A DNA stretch of 64,000 bases, from contig JAFLRR010000001.1 in NCBI GenBank assembly GCA_022511345.1, positions 62,001-126,000 on the forward strand. Reading direction: 5' to 3'. The notes below the pieces were generated by a model. It saw only the letters and a list, made by a program, of their open reading frames with translations. It was not told where the DNA came from and ran no database searches. Source of the stretch: Alistipes sp. GTDB taxonomy: Bacteria; Bacteroidota; Bacteroidia; Bacteroidales; Rikenellaceae. Shown piece after piece: positions 27,605-37,149 of this stretch (within the stretch, counting starts at the first letter, position 1; each line of letters begins with the position of its first letter). A program made the position numbers and the translations under genes.

Positions 27605-28153
27605 ATGAAACTCTTCCGAACAATAGCCATATCCGCTGCCGCATGCCTCTCGCTTGCAGCGCGGGCCCAGCAGCGGCCGCTCTACATAGTCAACGGCAGG
27701 CAGGTCGAGCAGATTCGCGACATACCGCCCGAGGACATCCTTTCGACCGAGCTGCTGCCCGCCGACGAGCAGACCGTCGAACTCTACGGTCCGCAGGCCA
27801 ACAACGGCGTGGTGATAGTCTCGCTGCGATACGACAAGCCGGCACAGTTCGGCGACGGCAGCGAATCGTTCGCCCAGTACATAGCCCGCAACATAAAGTG
27901 GCCCGAGACGGAGCGCACAGCCCGCTTCGTCACGCGCTTCCGCGTGCTGGCCGACGGCACGGCCGTACTCGGCGAGGAGCTCGAGTCGACCGATGCCCGC
28001 CTGCGGCGCAAGGCTCTCAAGGCCTTCGCTGCAGCCCCCGCATGGCAGCCCGCCACAAAAGAGGGACAGCCCGTCGAGTGCAGCCTCGTGCTGCGCATAC
28101 AGCTGCCCGAGGGGCGGCCCATGCCTGTGGAGCCGGCCATAATAATACGCTAA
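27605..28153 (+). CDS. secreted plug-like / TonB C-terminal-domain chimera
   Basis: A 182-residue protein with a signal peptide (MKLFRTIAIS to ARAQ). Residues about 25-75 read like the core of a TonB-dependent receptor plug (YIVNGRQV, ELYGPQANNGVVIVSLR). Residues about 88-170 read like a TonB C-terminal domain (SFAQYIARNIKWPE, then DGTAVLGEELES, then AWQPATKEGQPV). There is no membrane anchor and no barrel. The start chosen has an AGAGG ribosome site six bases upstream; an alternative ATG lies six bases earlier. It is followed four bases later by xseA, with no obvious functional link. Function unknown. Confidence 0.75.
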   Translation: MKLFRTIAISAAACLSLAARAQQRPLYIVNGRQVEQIRDIPPEDILSTELLPADEQTVELYGPQANNGVVIVSLRYDKPAQFGDGSESFAQYIARNIKWPETERTARFVTRFRVLADGTAVLGEELESTDARLRRKALKAFAAAPAWQPATKEGQPVECSLVLRIQLPEGRPMPVEPAIIIR

Positions 28154-28157
28154 AGCA

Positions 28158-29399
28158 GTGTCACGCACCGATTTCATAACTCTTGCCGAGCTCCAGCGCC
28201 GCGTGCGTCTCTCACTCGAGGAGGCGCTGCCGCTGCCGCTGTGGATAAGTGCCGAGATTGCCGAAATAAAGGTCAACTACTCGGGCCACTGCTACATGGA
28301 GCTGGTCGAGAAGGGCGAGACTGACGGAGTGCCCAAGGCACAGGCCCGCGCCGTGATATGGCGCTCGCGCTACGCCGCGCTCGAGACCATGTTCCGCCTC
28401 GAGACGGGCGCACGGCTCGAGGCCGGCACCAGGATTCTGGCCCGCGCCACGGTCAGCTACCACGAGATATACGGTTTCTCGCTCAACATCACCGACATAG
28501 ACCCCTCGTACACTCTCGGCGACATGGAGCTTGAGCGCCGCCGCACCATAGCCCGTCTGAAGGAGGAGGGCGTATGGGATATGAACCGCGAACTGCCGCT
28601 GCCCATACCGCTGCAAAGGCTGGCCATAGTCTCGAGCGCGGCGGCCGCCGGCTACCGCGACTTCTGCAACGAGCTGCAGGCCTCGGGCTACGCATTTCGT
28701 ACCGAGCTCTTCGAGGCCGTCATGCAAGGTGCCGCCGCCGAAGATTCGATAGTCGCGGCGCTGGAGCGCGTGGCCTCTGCGGCCGACAGGTTCGACGCCG
28801 TGGTCGTCGTGCGCGGAGGAGGTTCGGCAAGCGACCTGAACTGCTTCAATGCCTACCGCCTGGCGGCCCACGTGGCGCAGTTCCCGCTGCCGGTGCTCAC
28901 GGGCATAGGCCACGACAAGGATGTGAGCGTGGCGGACATGGTTGCCCGCATGCCGCTGAAGACTCCCACTGCCGTGGCGGCGTGGCTCGTGGACTGCATG
29001 GAGCAGGCCGAGGCGGCCGTTGAGCGCGCCGCTCAGAGACTCGGCGACACGGCCGCCGCAGCCATCAGGCGCCACGAACTGCAACTCGAGCGCATAGCGG
29101 CCGAACTGCAGCGCACAGCCTCGGAGTGCATCGCCGCACGCCGCTCGAGGCTCGAGGCCCTGCACGACATGCTGCCCATGCTCGCCGACCACATCTTCAG
29201 GCGCGAACGCTTGAGGCTCGACGCGGCCGGCGAACTGACCGAGAGCCGTGCGCCCGCAAGAATTCTCAAGCTCGGATTCTCCGTGGTCCGCGTGGGTGGA
29301 CGCGCCGTCACTTCGGCCGCGCAGCTGCCTCCCGGAGAGAGGATCGGCATCGAACTCTACGACGGCCGCGCCGAGGCTACGGTCGAAGAGTCGAAATGA
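28158..29399 (+). CDS. xseA: exodeoxyribonuclease VII large subunit
   Basis: The catalytic subunit of exonuclease VII, which degrades single-stranded DNA. 413 residues: an N-terminal OB-fold (about 1-105, ITLAELQRRVRLSLEEALP, WISAEIAEIKVNYSGHCYMEL), the catalytic core (about 125-300, VVVRGGGSASDLNCFN, VLTGIGHDKDVSVADMVA) and a helical coiled region after 300 that binds small subunits. The start is GTG, four bases after the preceding stop, and xseB follows, so translation is probably coupled. Confidence 0.96.
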   Translation: MSRTDFITLAELQRRVRLSLEEALPLPLWISAEIAEIKVNYSGHCYMELVEKGETDGVPKAQARAVIWRSRYAALETMFRLETGARLEAGTRILARATVSYHEIYGFSLNITDIDPSYTLGDMELERRRTIARLKEEGVWDMNRELPLPIPLQRLAIVSSAAAAGYRDFCNELQASGYAFRTELFEAVMQGAAAEDSIVAALERVASAADRFDAVVVVRGGGSASDLNCFNAYRLAAHVAQFPLPVLTGIGHDKDVSVADMVARMPLKTPTAVAAWLVDCMEQAEAAVERAAQRLGDTAAAAIRRHELQLERIAAELQRTASECIAARRSRLEALHDMLPMLADHIFRRERLRLDAAGELTESRAPARILKLGFSVVRVGGRAVTSAAQLPPGERIGIELYDGRAEATVEESK

Positions 29400-29432
29400 C
29401 ACGTTTTGCAACAGTAACACTTTAAGAATAAT

Positions 29433-29630
29433 ATGGCAGAAAACAAGATGACATACGCCGAGGCGATGGCCGAGGTCGAACGCATCCTCGAGAAGTTCCG
29501 CTCCGAGGAGCTCTCCGTCGACGACCTGGCCGCCGACGTGAAGCGCGCCACGGAGCTTGTGGCGCTTTGCCGCAAGCGGCTCCGCAAGGCCGAAGAGGAT
29601 GTCAGAAAAGCTCTCGGCGAAGATGATTAA
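29433..29630 (+). CDS. xseB: exodeoxyribonuclease VII small subunit
   Basis: 65 residues, normal for the family, with the helical pattern TYAEAMAEVERILEKF and the conserved YRKRL-like segment VALCRKRLRKAEEDV. It binds the coiled-coil tail of XseA. Its stop codon region overlaps the next start by eight bases. Confidence 0.93.
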   Translation: MAENKMTYAEAMAEVERILEKFRSEELSVDDLAADVKRATELVALCRKRLRKAEEDVRKALGEDD

Positions 29631-30420
29631 GCAGCTCATCCGCAAGGCTCTCAACACGCTGCCCCGCCCCGTACTGCAGCATGCGGCCGGCATACTCGTA
29701 CCGATTGCCGGGCTGGCCTATGCCGGCCGCGGGCGCGAGTGTCCCGTATGCGGAGCGCGCCTGCGCCGGTTCATGCCCTACGGCTATGTCACCGTGCGCG
29801 AGGATGCTCTCTGCCCGCGGTGTCTGTCTCTGGAGCGACACCGGCTGCTGTGGATGTACATGCAGCGCTGCGGCGTGGCCCAACGCAGCTTCGACGAGCT
29901 GCCCCGCCACGGCGAGGTGCTGCTGCACATAGCGCCCGAGGCCTGCATCAAAAAGCCGCTGCGCAAGGCTGTCGAAAAGGCCGGCGGCAGATATGTCACA
30001 GCCGATTTGGAGTCGCCGTTAGCCGACCTGCACTTCGATGTGCAGCAGATTCCGCTGCCCGACGGCTATGCCGACGTTATCATATGCAACCACCTGCTCG
30101 AACATGTGGCCGACGACAGGCGCGCGCTGGCGGAGCTGTTCCGCATAATGAAACCCGGCGGCTGCGGGGTAATGCTCTCACCCGTGGACGAGTCGCGCGC
30201 CGAGACCTTCGAGGACGATTCGATAACCGACCCTGCCGAGCGCACGCGGCTATTCGGCCAGTACGACCACCGGCGCATCTACGGCCGCGACTACCCCGAG
30301 CGGCTGCGCAGCGCAGGATTCGAGGTCGAAATCGTCGACTTCGCCGCACAGCTCACGGCCGAGGAGCGCACCTTGCGGTCCGTATCCAACGAAAAGATAT
30401 ACGCCGTGCGCAAACCCTGA
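29623..30420 (+). CDS. class I SAM-dependent methyltransferase with N-terminal zinc-ribbon-like segment
   Basis: 265 residues from an ATG overlapping the xseB stop. Near residue 35 a CPVCG...CPRC pair spaced about 27 residues apart looks like a zinc ribbon. The methyltransferase core follows, with LPDGYADVIICNHLLEHV matching the motif around strand 4 and MKPGGCGVMLSP the post-motif strand. Substrate is unknown; proteins of this plan in Bacteroidetes are often found near glycan or cell-envelope genes, but the neighbours here do not help. It ends just before a strong terminator. Confidence 0.8.
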   Translation: MIKQLIRKALNTLPRPVLQHAAGILVPIAGLAYAGRGRECPVCGARLRRFMPYGYVTVREDALCPRCLSLERHRLLWMYMQRCGVAQRSFDELPRHGEVLLHIAPEACIKKPLRKAVEKAGGRYVTADLESPLADLHFDVQQIPLPDGYADVIICNHLLEHVADDRRALAELFRIMKPGGCGVMLSPVDESRAETFEDDSITDPAERTRLFGQYDHRRIYGRDYPERLRSAGFEVEIVDFAAQLTAEERTLRSVSNEKIYAVRKP

Positions 30421-30446
30421 GTCCGCACGGCGCACCAAAAGAGCCG

Positions 30447-30480
30447 CCCGCACCGAAAATCACGGTGCGGGTCTTTTTTT
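30447..30480 (+). terminator. intrinsic terminator of the xseAB-methyltransferase unit
   Basis: Perfect nine-base-pair stem CCCGCACCG/CGGTGCGGG with seven-nt loop and eight T. Confidence 0.9.
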
Positions 30481-30490
30481 GTTCCCCGCC

Positions 30491-30516
30491 GCTGGCACCA
30501 TAATTGAACTGCCAGC
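30491..30516 (+). other. unexplained hairpin in the leader of the ECF-S-like gene
   Basis: GCTGGCA/TGCCAGC with a 12-nt A/T-rich loop, not followed by T. No known riboswitch class recognised. Confidence 0.3.
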
Positions 30517-30555
30517 CAAGACGAATTTTCATCTTCACACAAAAAACCGAAATCT

Positions 30556-31068
30556 ATGGGAACAACCACTCTCAGGCTCTATTCGCTCACCTCGAATCAG
30601 GCGAAAACCTATCTGGCCGCGGCGTTGTTCGTCGCCGCCAACATCATCCTGCCGCAGCTCTGCCACCTCATACCCGGCGGCGGCCGCATGCTGCTGCCCA
30701 TATACTTTTTCACGCTTTTAGGTGCATACAAATACGGCTGGCGCGTGGGTCTGCTGACGGCTCTGTTGTCGGCGCCCGTAAACTGCCTGCTGTTCGGCAT
30801 GCCGGCACCCGCCGCACTGCCCGTCATTATGGTCAAGTCGCTGCTGCTGGCCGGCGCTGCAAGCTATGCTGCCGCCCGCTCGCAGAGGGCTTCGATTCTG
30901 ACCATTGCAGCCGTGGTTCTCTTCTATCAAATCTCCGGGTCGCTCTTTGAGTGGCTCTGGACGGGTTCGTTCATCGCGGCGACCGCTGATTTCACCGGAG
31001 GACTCCCTGGCATGGTTCTGCAGGCGGCGGGCGTATGGCTGCTGCTCAACAGCATAATGAAGCGTTAG
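30556..31068 (+). CDS. ECF transporter S component-like membrane protein
   Basis: 170 residues with about five or six hydrophobic segments (18-40, 46-62, 66-85, 88-106, 114-132, 145-166). Size and helix spacing resemble the substrate-binding S component of energy-coupling factor vitamin transporters, and Bacteroidales homologues of this layout are annotated so. There is no ATPase or T component in the window, so it would share a module encoded elsewhere. Substrate unknown. The next gene starts three bases after its stop, so the pair is co-transcribed. Confidence 0.65.
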   Translation: MGTTTLRLYSLTSNQAKTYLAAALFVAANIILPQLCHLIPGGGRMLLPIYFFTLLGAYKYGWRVGLLTALLSAPVNCLLFGMPAPAALPVIMVKSLLLAGAASYAAARSQRASILTIAAVVLFYQISGSLFEWLWTGSFIAATADFTGGLPGMVLQAAGVWLLLNSIMKR

Positions 31069-31071
31069 ACG

Positions 31072-32142
31072 ATGGGCAAAAAACTCGGATTCGGGTGCAT
31101 GCGCCTGCCTCTGGTCAATCCTGCCGACCGCTCGTCCATAGACATCGGCGAGCTGTCGCGCATGACCGACCTCTTTCTCGAGCGCGGATTCGACTACTTC
31201 GACACGGCCACGACCTACTGCGACGGACACTGCGAGCAGGCCGTGCGCCGCGCTCTTGTCGAGCGCTACCCGCGCGACCGCTTCCGCCTGGCAGGCAAGC
31301 TGCCCACAATGCTCGTCGACAATCCCCTGCAGCAGGAGGAGATATTCGCCGGACAGCTGGCCCGATGCGGCACAGACTATTTCGACCGCTATATTATACA
31401 TTGCGCCACGGAGGCATTCTTCGACCGTGCCGTGCAGATGCAAAGCTTCGACTTCGCCTTCCGCAAGCGCGACCGGGGGCTGGTCCGCGAGGTCGGTTTT
31501 TCGTTCCACGGCTCGCCCGAGCTACTCGAAACGATTCTGGCCGAATATCCCGACGTGGATTTCGTGCAGCTTCAGATAAACTATGCCGACTGGGACTCTG
31601 CGACGGTGGCCTCGCACGACTGCTACCGGATTGCACTAAAACGAGGCAAGAGTATCGTGGCCATGTGTTCGCTCAAGGGAGGAGTGCTGGCTTCGGTACC
31701 GGCGCGTGTCGAGGCTATGCTGCGCCAGCTGCGGCCCGACTATGAGCCTGCGGCATGGGCTCTGCGCTTCATCGCCGATCTGGAGGGCGTCGACACGGTG
31801 CTGAGCGGCATGTCGTCGCTCGGACAGATGCGACACGACACCGAGACTCTGGACCGCATGCCGCCGCTCACCGAGCGCGAGCGCGAGGTGCTCAAGACAG
31901 CCGCCAGAATCATTGCCGAGGAGACTCCTCTGCAGTGCACCTCCTGCGGATACTGCACCGCTTCGTGTCCGGCTCAAATACCGATACCCGACTGCCTGCG
32001 CAGCTACAACAGCGGACGGCACCACGCCAAAGCCTCGGAGTGCACCGCCTGCGGCCGCTGCGAACGCACCTGCCCGCAGAGACTGGGGATAATCGGCGCC
32101 ATGCGGCGCATGGCCGCCTGTGCGGCTGCCGCTACGCCCTGA
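31072..32142 (+). CDS. aldo/keto reductase with C-terminal 2x[4Fe-4S] ferredoxin domain
   Basis: 356 residues. The N-terminal TIM-barrel (about 1-270) has the AKR features GFGCMRLP, YFDTATTY (the Tyr of the tetrad), KLPTM and YIIHC. The C-terminal part carries two cysteine clusters, CTSCGYCTASCP and CTACGRCERTCP, which should bind two cubane iron-sulfur centres. Such fused enzymes are common in anaerobes and are thought to reduce carbonyls with electrons from ferredoxin or NAD(P)H; the substrate is unknown. Its last bases overlap the 3' end of the convergent crcB by 11 nt. Confidence 0.88.
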   Translation: MGKKLGFGCMRLPLVNPADRSSIDIGELSRMTDLFLERGFDYFDTATTYCDGHCEQAVRRALVERYPRDRFRLAGKLPTMLVDNPLQQEEIFAGQLARCGTDYFDRYIIHCATEAFFDRAVQMQSFDFAFRKRDRGLVREVGFSFHGSPELLETILAEYPDVDFVQLQINYADWDSATVASHDCYRIALKRGKSIVAMCSLKGGVLASVPARVEAMLRQLRPDYEPAAWALRFIADLEGVDTVLSGMSSLGQMRHDTETLDRMPPLTEREREVLKTAARIIAEETPLQCTSCGYCTASCPAQIPIPDCLRSYNSGRHHAKASECTACGRCERTCPQRLGIIGAMRRMAACAAAATP

Positions 32143-32506
32143 CAATCGAGCGGCCGGCCCACACCATCAGCAGACCCAGCGCGAAGCTCGCCGCCACGTA
32201 TATGCCGAAGAGCATCCAGTGGCGCTGCTGCAACAGCACGAACATGTCGTCGGCCAGCGACGAGAATGTCGTGAAGCCGCCGCAGAAACCTGTGATGAGC
32301 AGCGCGTTCATCGACGGCGAGATGACGTTGTTTCGCTCGGCCAGACCGAACAGTATGCCTATGATGAAGCTGCCGGCAACATTGACCGTAAACGTACCCC
32401 ACGGAAATGCCGAGTCGCACAGCGTACGGCATAGTTTTCCGGTAAGAAAGCGCAGGCAGGTGCCTATAAAGCCGCCGAAACCTGCAATCAACATGGCTTT
32501 GAACAT
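32132..32506 (-). CDS. crcB: fluoride ion channel CrcB/Fluc
   Basis: A 124-residue four-helix membrane protein that exports fluoride as a dual-topology dimer. Family signatures present: GGFIGTCLRF, the GTFTVNVAGSF segment and GFCGGFTTFSS, which carries the phenylalanines and Thr of the pore. No fluoride riboswitch could be recognised upstream. A TAACTTTG element lies about 30 nt upstream on the minus strand (32537-32530). Confidence 0.93.
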   Translation of the reverse strand: MFKAMLIAGFGGFIGTCLRFLTGKLCRTLCDSAFPWGTFTVNVAGSFIIGILFGLAERNNVISPSMNALLITGFCGGFTTFSSLADDMFVLLQQRHWMLFGIYVAASFALGLLMVWAGRSIVRA

Positions 32507-32599
32507 AATGCAAAACGGTTTTTATGCGGCAAAGTTAACAAACCGCCTGCCATTTTCGACACCTAACGCCAATTATTAATTTTCTAACATAAGAGTATT

Positions 32600-32902
32600 A
32601 TGCATTTGACACCGAGAGAAATCGACAAGCTGCTGCTGCTCTCGCTCGGAGCTATCGCCGAGCGGCGCAAGCAGAAAGGGCTTAAGCTGAACTACCCCGA
32701 GGCGGTGGCCTACATCACCTCGGCGGCACTTGAGGGAGCTCGCGAGGGCAAGACCGTCGAAGAAGTCATGACCCATGCAGCCTCCGTTCTCCGACGCAAA
32801 GATGTCATGGAGGGCGTCGCCGACATGATAGAGCTGCTGCAGGTGGAGGCCGTATTCACCGACGGCTCGCGTCTGGTGAGCATTCATCACCCCATAAAAT
32901 AA
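32600..32902 (+). CDS. ureA: urease gamma subunit
   Basis: 100 residues, the normal length. It starts [13 protein letters not shown] and holds the conserved [10 protein letters not shown] and PIK terminus. It forms part of the (alpha-beta-gamma)3 urease that hydrolyses urea to ammonia and carbamate. It opens a seven-gene cluster in the order A-B-C-E-F-G-D with short gaps throughout. No convincing TTTG/TAnnTTTG promoter was found immediately upstream. Confidence 0.97.
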   Translation: MHLTPREIDKLLLLSLGAIAERRKQKGLKLNYPEAVAYITSAALEGAREGKTVEEVMTHAASVLRRKDVMEGVADMIELLQVEAVFTDGSRLVSIHHPIK

Positions 32903-32910
32903 ACACCGCC

Positions 32911-33444
32911 ATGAAAAAGAATACCAAAGACGACACCCGCCCCGCACTGGCGGGCCTCTATCCCTGTGCCGAGGGTTTCGCGCCGGCCCGCCCCGTAAAA
33001 CCCGGAGGCACCGTGCTGGCCAAAGAACCCATAGTCTACAACACGGGCCGCTACACTGCGCGTCTGAGCGTCAGAAACACCGGCGACCGCCCCATACAGG
33101 TAGGCTCGCACTTCCACTTCTTCGAGGTCAACCGCTATCTTGAGTTCGACCGCGAGGCGGCCTTCGGCTGCCGACTCAACATACCCGCCGCCACGGCCAT
33201 AAGATTCGAGCCGGGCGACCAGAAGACTGTCGAAGTGGTAGCCTTCTCGGGCAAGCGGCGCGTCATAGGTTTCAACAATCTTGTCGACGGCTACACCGGC
33301 GACGAGGATGCGCCCAGTTACTTCCCGGCCCGCATGACGGCCTTCCGCCGCGTTCGCGAGGCGGAATTCCGCATAGCCGGCAAAGAGGATGCGGGCCGCA
33401 GGCCGGCAGCGGCGCCTGCGGCGAAAAAGAGCGTTAAAAAGTAA
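32911..33444 (+). CDS. ureB: urease beta subunit with C-terminal extension
   Basis: 177 residues. The core (about 15-128) has the family signature [15 protein letters not shown] and [12 protein letters not shown]. After the core come about 50 extra residues, finishing in an Ala/Pro/Lys-rich tail ([13 protein letters not shown]). Typical separate beta subunits are about 100-120 residues. Eight bases separate it from ureA. The tail could contact neighbouring trimers or accessory proteins, which is inference. Confidence 0.95.
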   Translation: MKKNTKDDTRPALAGLYPCAEGFAPARPVKPGGTVLAKEPIVYNTGRYTARLSVRNTGDRPIQVGSHFHFFEVNRYLEFDREAAFGCRLNIPAATAIRFEPGDQKTVEVVAFSGKRRVIGFNNLVDGYTGDEDAPSYFPARMTAFRRVREAEFRIAGKEDAGRRPAAAPAAKKSVKK

Positions 33445-33458
33445 AAAACGAGATAACT

Positions 33459-35177
33459 ATGGCAACAATTTCACGACAGGAGTACAACAACCTCTTCGGT
33501 CCGGCCATTGGCGACAAGATACGCCTCGGCGACACGGACCTCTATGTCGAAATCGAACGCGACCTGCGCGTCTGCGGCGACGAGGCGGTCTACGGCGGCG
33601 GCAAGACGCTGCGCGACGGCATGGGTCTGGCCAACACCATGACCTCGAAGGAGGGTTCGCTCGACCTTGTAATCACCAACGTGACCATCATCGACCCCAT
33701 CCTCGGCGTGGTCAAGGCCGACGTTGGCATACGCGACGGCCGCATTGCCGGCATCGGCAAGGCCGGCAACCCAAACATCATGGAGGGCGTCGACCCCGAC
33801 CTGGTCACGGGCGCCTCGACCGACGCCATCTCGGGCGAGCATCTCATTCTCACGGCCGCAGGCATCGACGGTCATGTCCACATGATAGCCCCTCAGCAGG
33901 CATATGCCGCACTGAGCAACGGCATCACCACCCTCTTCGGCGGCGGCATCGGCCCCACCGACGGCAGCAACGGAACCACCATAACCTCGGGCGCATGGAA
34001 CGTGGCCAAGATACTGCAGGCCTACGAATCTCTGCCCGTGAACATAGGCCTGCTCGGCAAGGGCAACTGCTCGGTCGCGCAGCCCATCGAGGAGCAGATA
34101 GAGTCCGGCGTCTGCGGACTGAAGGTCCACGAGGACTGGGGCTCGACGCCTGCAGCCATACGGTGCGCGCTCGATGCCGCCGACCGCTATGACGTGCAGG
34201 TAGCCATACACACCGACACCCTCAACGAGGGCGGCTACGTCGAGGATACCATCGCCGCCATGGACGGCCGCACAATCCACACCTACCACACCGAGGGCGC
34301 CGGCGGCGGCCACGCACCCGACCTGCTGAAGGTTGCGGCCATGCCCTATGTGCTGCCCTCGTCGACCAACCCCACCCTGCCCTTCGGCATCAACTCGCAA
34401 GCCGAACTCTTCGACATGATTATGGTCTGCCATAACCTCAACCCCGGCATTCCGTCGGACGTGTCGTTCGCCGAGAGCCGCGTGCGGCCCGAGACGCAGG
34501 CCGCCGAGAGCGTGCTCCACGACCTGGGCGTGCTGTCGATGATATCCTCCGACTCGCAGGCCATGGGACGCGTGGGCGAATCGTTCCTGCGCACCTTCCA
34601 GACAGCCTCGTTCATGAAGCGCGCCGTTGGACGCCTGGCCGAAGATGCCGAGGGCAACGACAATTTCCGCGTGCTGCGCTACCTGGCCAAAGTGACCATA
34701 AACCCGGCCATAACATTCGGCGTGTCGGACTATATCGGCTCTGTCGAGAAGGGCAAAATCGCCGACCTGGTGCTCTGGGAGCCGCAGTTCTTCGGCGCAA
34801 AGCCCAAGATGGTCATCAAAGGCGGACTCATCAACTGGGCCAACATGGGCGACCCCAATGCATCGCTGCCCACACCCCAGCCCTGCTTCTACCGCCCCAT
34901 GTTCGGAGGCTTCGGCAAGGCTCTGCCGGGCACGTGCCTCTCGTTCGTGTCGCGTGCGGCCTTCGAGCTGGGCATAGCCGACCGCCTGTCGCTCGAGCGC
35001 AGAGTGCTGCCCGTCAGACGCACGCGCCAGATAACCAAGCGCGACATGGTACTCAACGGAGCCATGCCCCACATAGAGGTCGACCCCGAGACCTTCAGCG
35101 TGAGAGTCGACGGCGTGCACGCTTATGTCGAGCCCGTGCGCAACGCGGCTCTGGGTCAGATGTACTGGTTCAGCTGA
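33459..35177 (+). CDS. ureC: urease alpha (catalytic) subunit
   Basis: 572 residues. Nickel ligands and active-site residues are all in place: H139 and H141 (GIDGHVHM), the carbamylated lysine K222 ([10 protein letters not shown]), H251 (AIHTDT), H277 ([12 protein letters not shown]) and D365. The flap has C324-H325 (MVCHNLN). The residue after H325 is Asn where many ureases have a second His; this position is not one of the nickel ligands. Start ATG follows ureB by 14 nt. ureE overlaps or abuts the stop. Confidence 0.98.
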   Translation: MATISRQEYNNLFGPAIGDKIRLGDTDLYVEIERDLRVCGDEAVYGGGKTLRDGMGLANTMTSKEGSLDLVITNVTIIDPILGVVKADVGIRDGRIAGIGKAGNPNIMEGVDPDLVTGASTDAISGEHLILTAAGIDGHVHMIAPQQAYAALSNGITTLFGGGIGPTDGSNGTTITSGAWNVAKILQAYESLPVNIGLLGKGNCSVAQPIEEQIESGVCGLKVHEDWGSTPAAIRCALDAADRYDVQVAIHTDTLNEGGYVEDTIAAMDGRTIHTYHTEGAGGGHAPDLLKVAAMPYVLPSSTNPTLPFGINSQAELFDMIMVCHNLNPGIPSDVSFAESRVRPETQAAESVLHDLGVLSMISSDSQAMGRVGESFLRTFQTASFMKRAVGRLAEDAEGNDNFRVLRYLAKVTINPAITFGVSDYIGSVEKGKIADLVLWEPQFFGAKPKMVIKGGLINWANMGDPNASLPTPQPCFYRPMFGGFGKALPGTCLSFVSRAAFELGIADRLSLERRVLPVRRTRQITKRDMVLNGAMPHIEVDPETFSVRVDGVHAYVEPVRNAALGQMYWFS

Positions 35178-35185
35178 TGCCGGCC

Positions 35186-35788
35186 ATGAAGATTTACGAC
35201 ACCGTTGCGGGCAACATCCGCTCCCGAGAGTGGGCCCGCAGACTCGAAGGCTGCACGATAGAGTACATCGACCTCGACCAGTGGACGGCCCAGAAGAGCC
35301 GCTTCGCAATCCGCGGCCACATGGGCGGAGAGTATGCCGTATCGCTGGCCCGGGGCATGCATCTTTCAGACGGCGACATCATCTGCTGGGACCAGACGGC
35401 GCGCCGAGCCGCCGTGGTGCGAATACATCTGAGCGAGGTGATGGCAATAGACGCCTCCGAGCTGGCCGGAGCCGAGCCCCAGACAATCCTTCGCACCGCC
35501 TTCGAGGCGGGCCACGCCGTGGGCAACCAGCATTGGGCCGCCGTAATCAAGGGCTGGACGATATTCGTGCCTCTGACCGTCGACCGCAAGGTCATGGACA
35601 GCGTGATGCGCACCCATGCCATCGAACACCTGACATGGCGATTCATACCCGGCTCGCAGGTCATCCCCTACCTTGCTCCGCACGAGATTCGTCGACTGTT
35701 CGGCAGCTCGGGCGAACCCGTACACGAACATGGCGGGCACGGGCACAACCATCACAGCCACATGCACGAGCATGCCGCAGCGAGGTAG
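35186..35788 (+). CDS. ureE: urease accessory protein UreE (nickel metallochaperone)
   Basis: 200 residues from the ATG giving MKIYDTVAGNI; an ATG nine bases earlier overlaps the ureC stop and is also possible. UreE delivers nickel to the UreDFG complex. The C-terminus is histidine-rich (HEHGGHGHNHHSHMHEH, 10 His), consistent with nickel storage or binding. The peptide-binding N-terminal and metal-binding C-terminal domains are of usual size. Confidence 0.92.
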   Translation: MKIYDTVAGNIRSREWARRLEGCTIEYIDLDQWTAQKSRFAIRGHMGGEYAVSLARGMHLSDGDIICWDQTARRAAVVRIHLSEVMAIDASELAGAEPQTILRTAFEAGHAVGNQHWAAVIKGWTIFVPLTVDRKVMDSVMRTHAIEHLTWRFIPGSQVIPYLAPHEIRRLFGSSGEPVHEHGGHGHNHHSHMHEHAAAR

Positions 35789-35801
35789 TCTCTGCCGTCT
35801 T

Positions 35802-36470
35802 ATGCGGCTGGCGCAGCTCACCGACTCGACGCTGCCCGTGGGCCTCTTCTCCTTCTCTGCAGGACTGGAGACGGCCGTAGCCGAGGGCGTGGTCCACGAC
35901 CATGCAAGTCTCGAGGCCTTCATCCGCGATGCGGTACGTCAGGCGCAGACCACCGACCTGATTGCAGCCCTGCATGCTCATCGTGCACGCATGGCCGGCG
36001 ACTACGGGGCCCTGCTGCGGGCCGACCGGGCGGCTCTGCTCTGCAAGCTCAGCGACGAGCAGCGCATCATGACCCGCCGCACGGGCCGCAAGCTGGCCGA
36101 GCTGGCCTGCAGCATCGAGCAGGACTGCATCGTAGGCCGTCTGGCCGGCGACATAGTCAGCGAAGATACCCCGGGATGCTATCCCGCGGTGCAGGGAGCC
36201 GTGTTCGCGGCCTGTGGCCTCACCGAACGGCAGCTGGCCGCTTCGCAGCTCTACGGCGCTGCGGCGGTGGTTGCCGGAGCCGCGTTGCGCTGCATGCGCA
36301 TCACCCACTACCAGACGCAGCGCATACTCTTCTCGCTGAGTGCCGATGCCGACTCTCTCTACGAGCAGGTGCGCGACGACTCTCTCGACGACATACGCAA
36401 CTTCTCGCCGCAGCTCGACATTCTCGCCTCGCTGCACGAAAAGGGTACGCAACGAATGTTCATGAACTGA
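35802..36470 (+). CDS. ureF: urease accessory protein UreF
   Basis: About 222 residues from the ATG giving [14 protein letters not shown], the usual family start. An earlier ATG (35772) would overlap ureE by 17 bases and add ten residues with codon use unlike the rest, so it was not preferred. UreF bridges UreD and UreG in the nickel-insertion complex. All-helical, with the family patterns FSFSAGLET and a conserved C-terminal segment. Confidence 0.9.
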   Translation: MRLAQLTDSTLPVGLFSFSAGLETAVAEGVVHDHASLEAFIRDAVRQAQTTDLIAALHAHRARMAGDYGALLRADRAALLCKLSDEQRIMTRRTGRKLAELACSIEQDCIVGRLAGDIVSEDTPGCYPAVQGAVFAACGLTERQLAASQLYGAAAVVAGAALRCMRITHYQTQRILFSLSADADSLYEQVRDDSLDDIRNFSPQLDILASLHEKGTQRMFMN

Positions 36471-36486
36471 AAAAACAGGCAAAACA

Positions 36487-37149
36487 ATGGTAAAAAGGAG
36501 TTCAACATGCCGCATAGGCATCGGCGGCCCCGTGGGTTCGGGCAAGACCGCCATAATCGAGGCCGTCACCCCGCGGCTTCTGGAGCGCGGGCACAAGGTG
36601 CTCATCATCACCAACGACGTGGTTACCACCGAGGATGCCGAACATGTGCGCCGCATGCTCCGCGGAATATTAGTCGAGGAGCGCATCGCCGGCGTGGAGA
36701 CCGGCGCATGTCCGCACACCGCCGTTCGCGAGGACCCCTCGATGAACATCGCGGCAGTCGAGGAGATGGAGCGGCGCTTCCCCGACGGCGACGTGGTGCT
36801 CATCGAGTCCGGCGGCGACAACCTCACGCTCACCTTCAGCCCCGCGCTGGTCGACTTCTTCATCTATGTCATCGACGTTGCCGCCGGCGACAAGATACCG
36901 CGCAAGGACGGCCCGGGCATATCGCGCTCGGACATACTGGTAATCAACAAGACGGACCTTGCGCCCTATGTCGGCGCCGACCTCGGCGTGATGAGCCGCG
37001 ACTCGGCGGCCATGCGCCCCGGCACGCCTTTCATCTTCACCAACTGCAAGACCGGCGAGGGCATAGGCGAGCTGACCGATGCCATCTGCCGCCTGGCGCT
37101 CTTCGACATGCCCGCCGAGGAGCCGGCACAAACCGCCTCGGCACGATGA
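36487..37149 (+). CDS. ureG: urease accessory GTPase UreG
   Basis: 220 residues of the SIMIBI GTPase class. P-loop GGPVGSGKT (13-21), the nickel-binding Cys-Pro-His motif (75-77), ESGGDNL and the [10 protein letters not shown] guanine-specificity motif are visible. It hydrolyses GTP to drive nickel transfer into the apo-urease. Its stop overlaps the ureD start (ATGA). Confidence 0.97.
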   Translation: MVKRSSTCRIGIGGPVGSGKTAIIEAVTPRLLERGHKVLIITNDVVTTEDAEHVRRMLRGILVEERIAGVETGACPHTAVREDPSMNIAAVEEMERRFPDGDVVLIESGGDNLTLTFSPALVDFFIYVIDVAAGDKIPRKDGPGISRSDILVINKTDLAPYVGADLGVMSRDSAAMRPGTPFIFTNCKTGEGIGELTDAICRLALFDMPAEEPAQTASAR

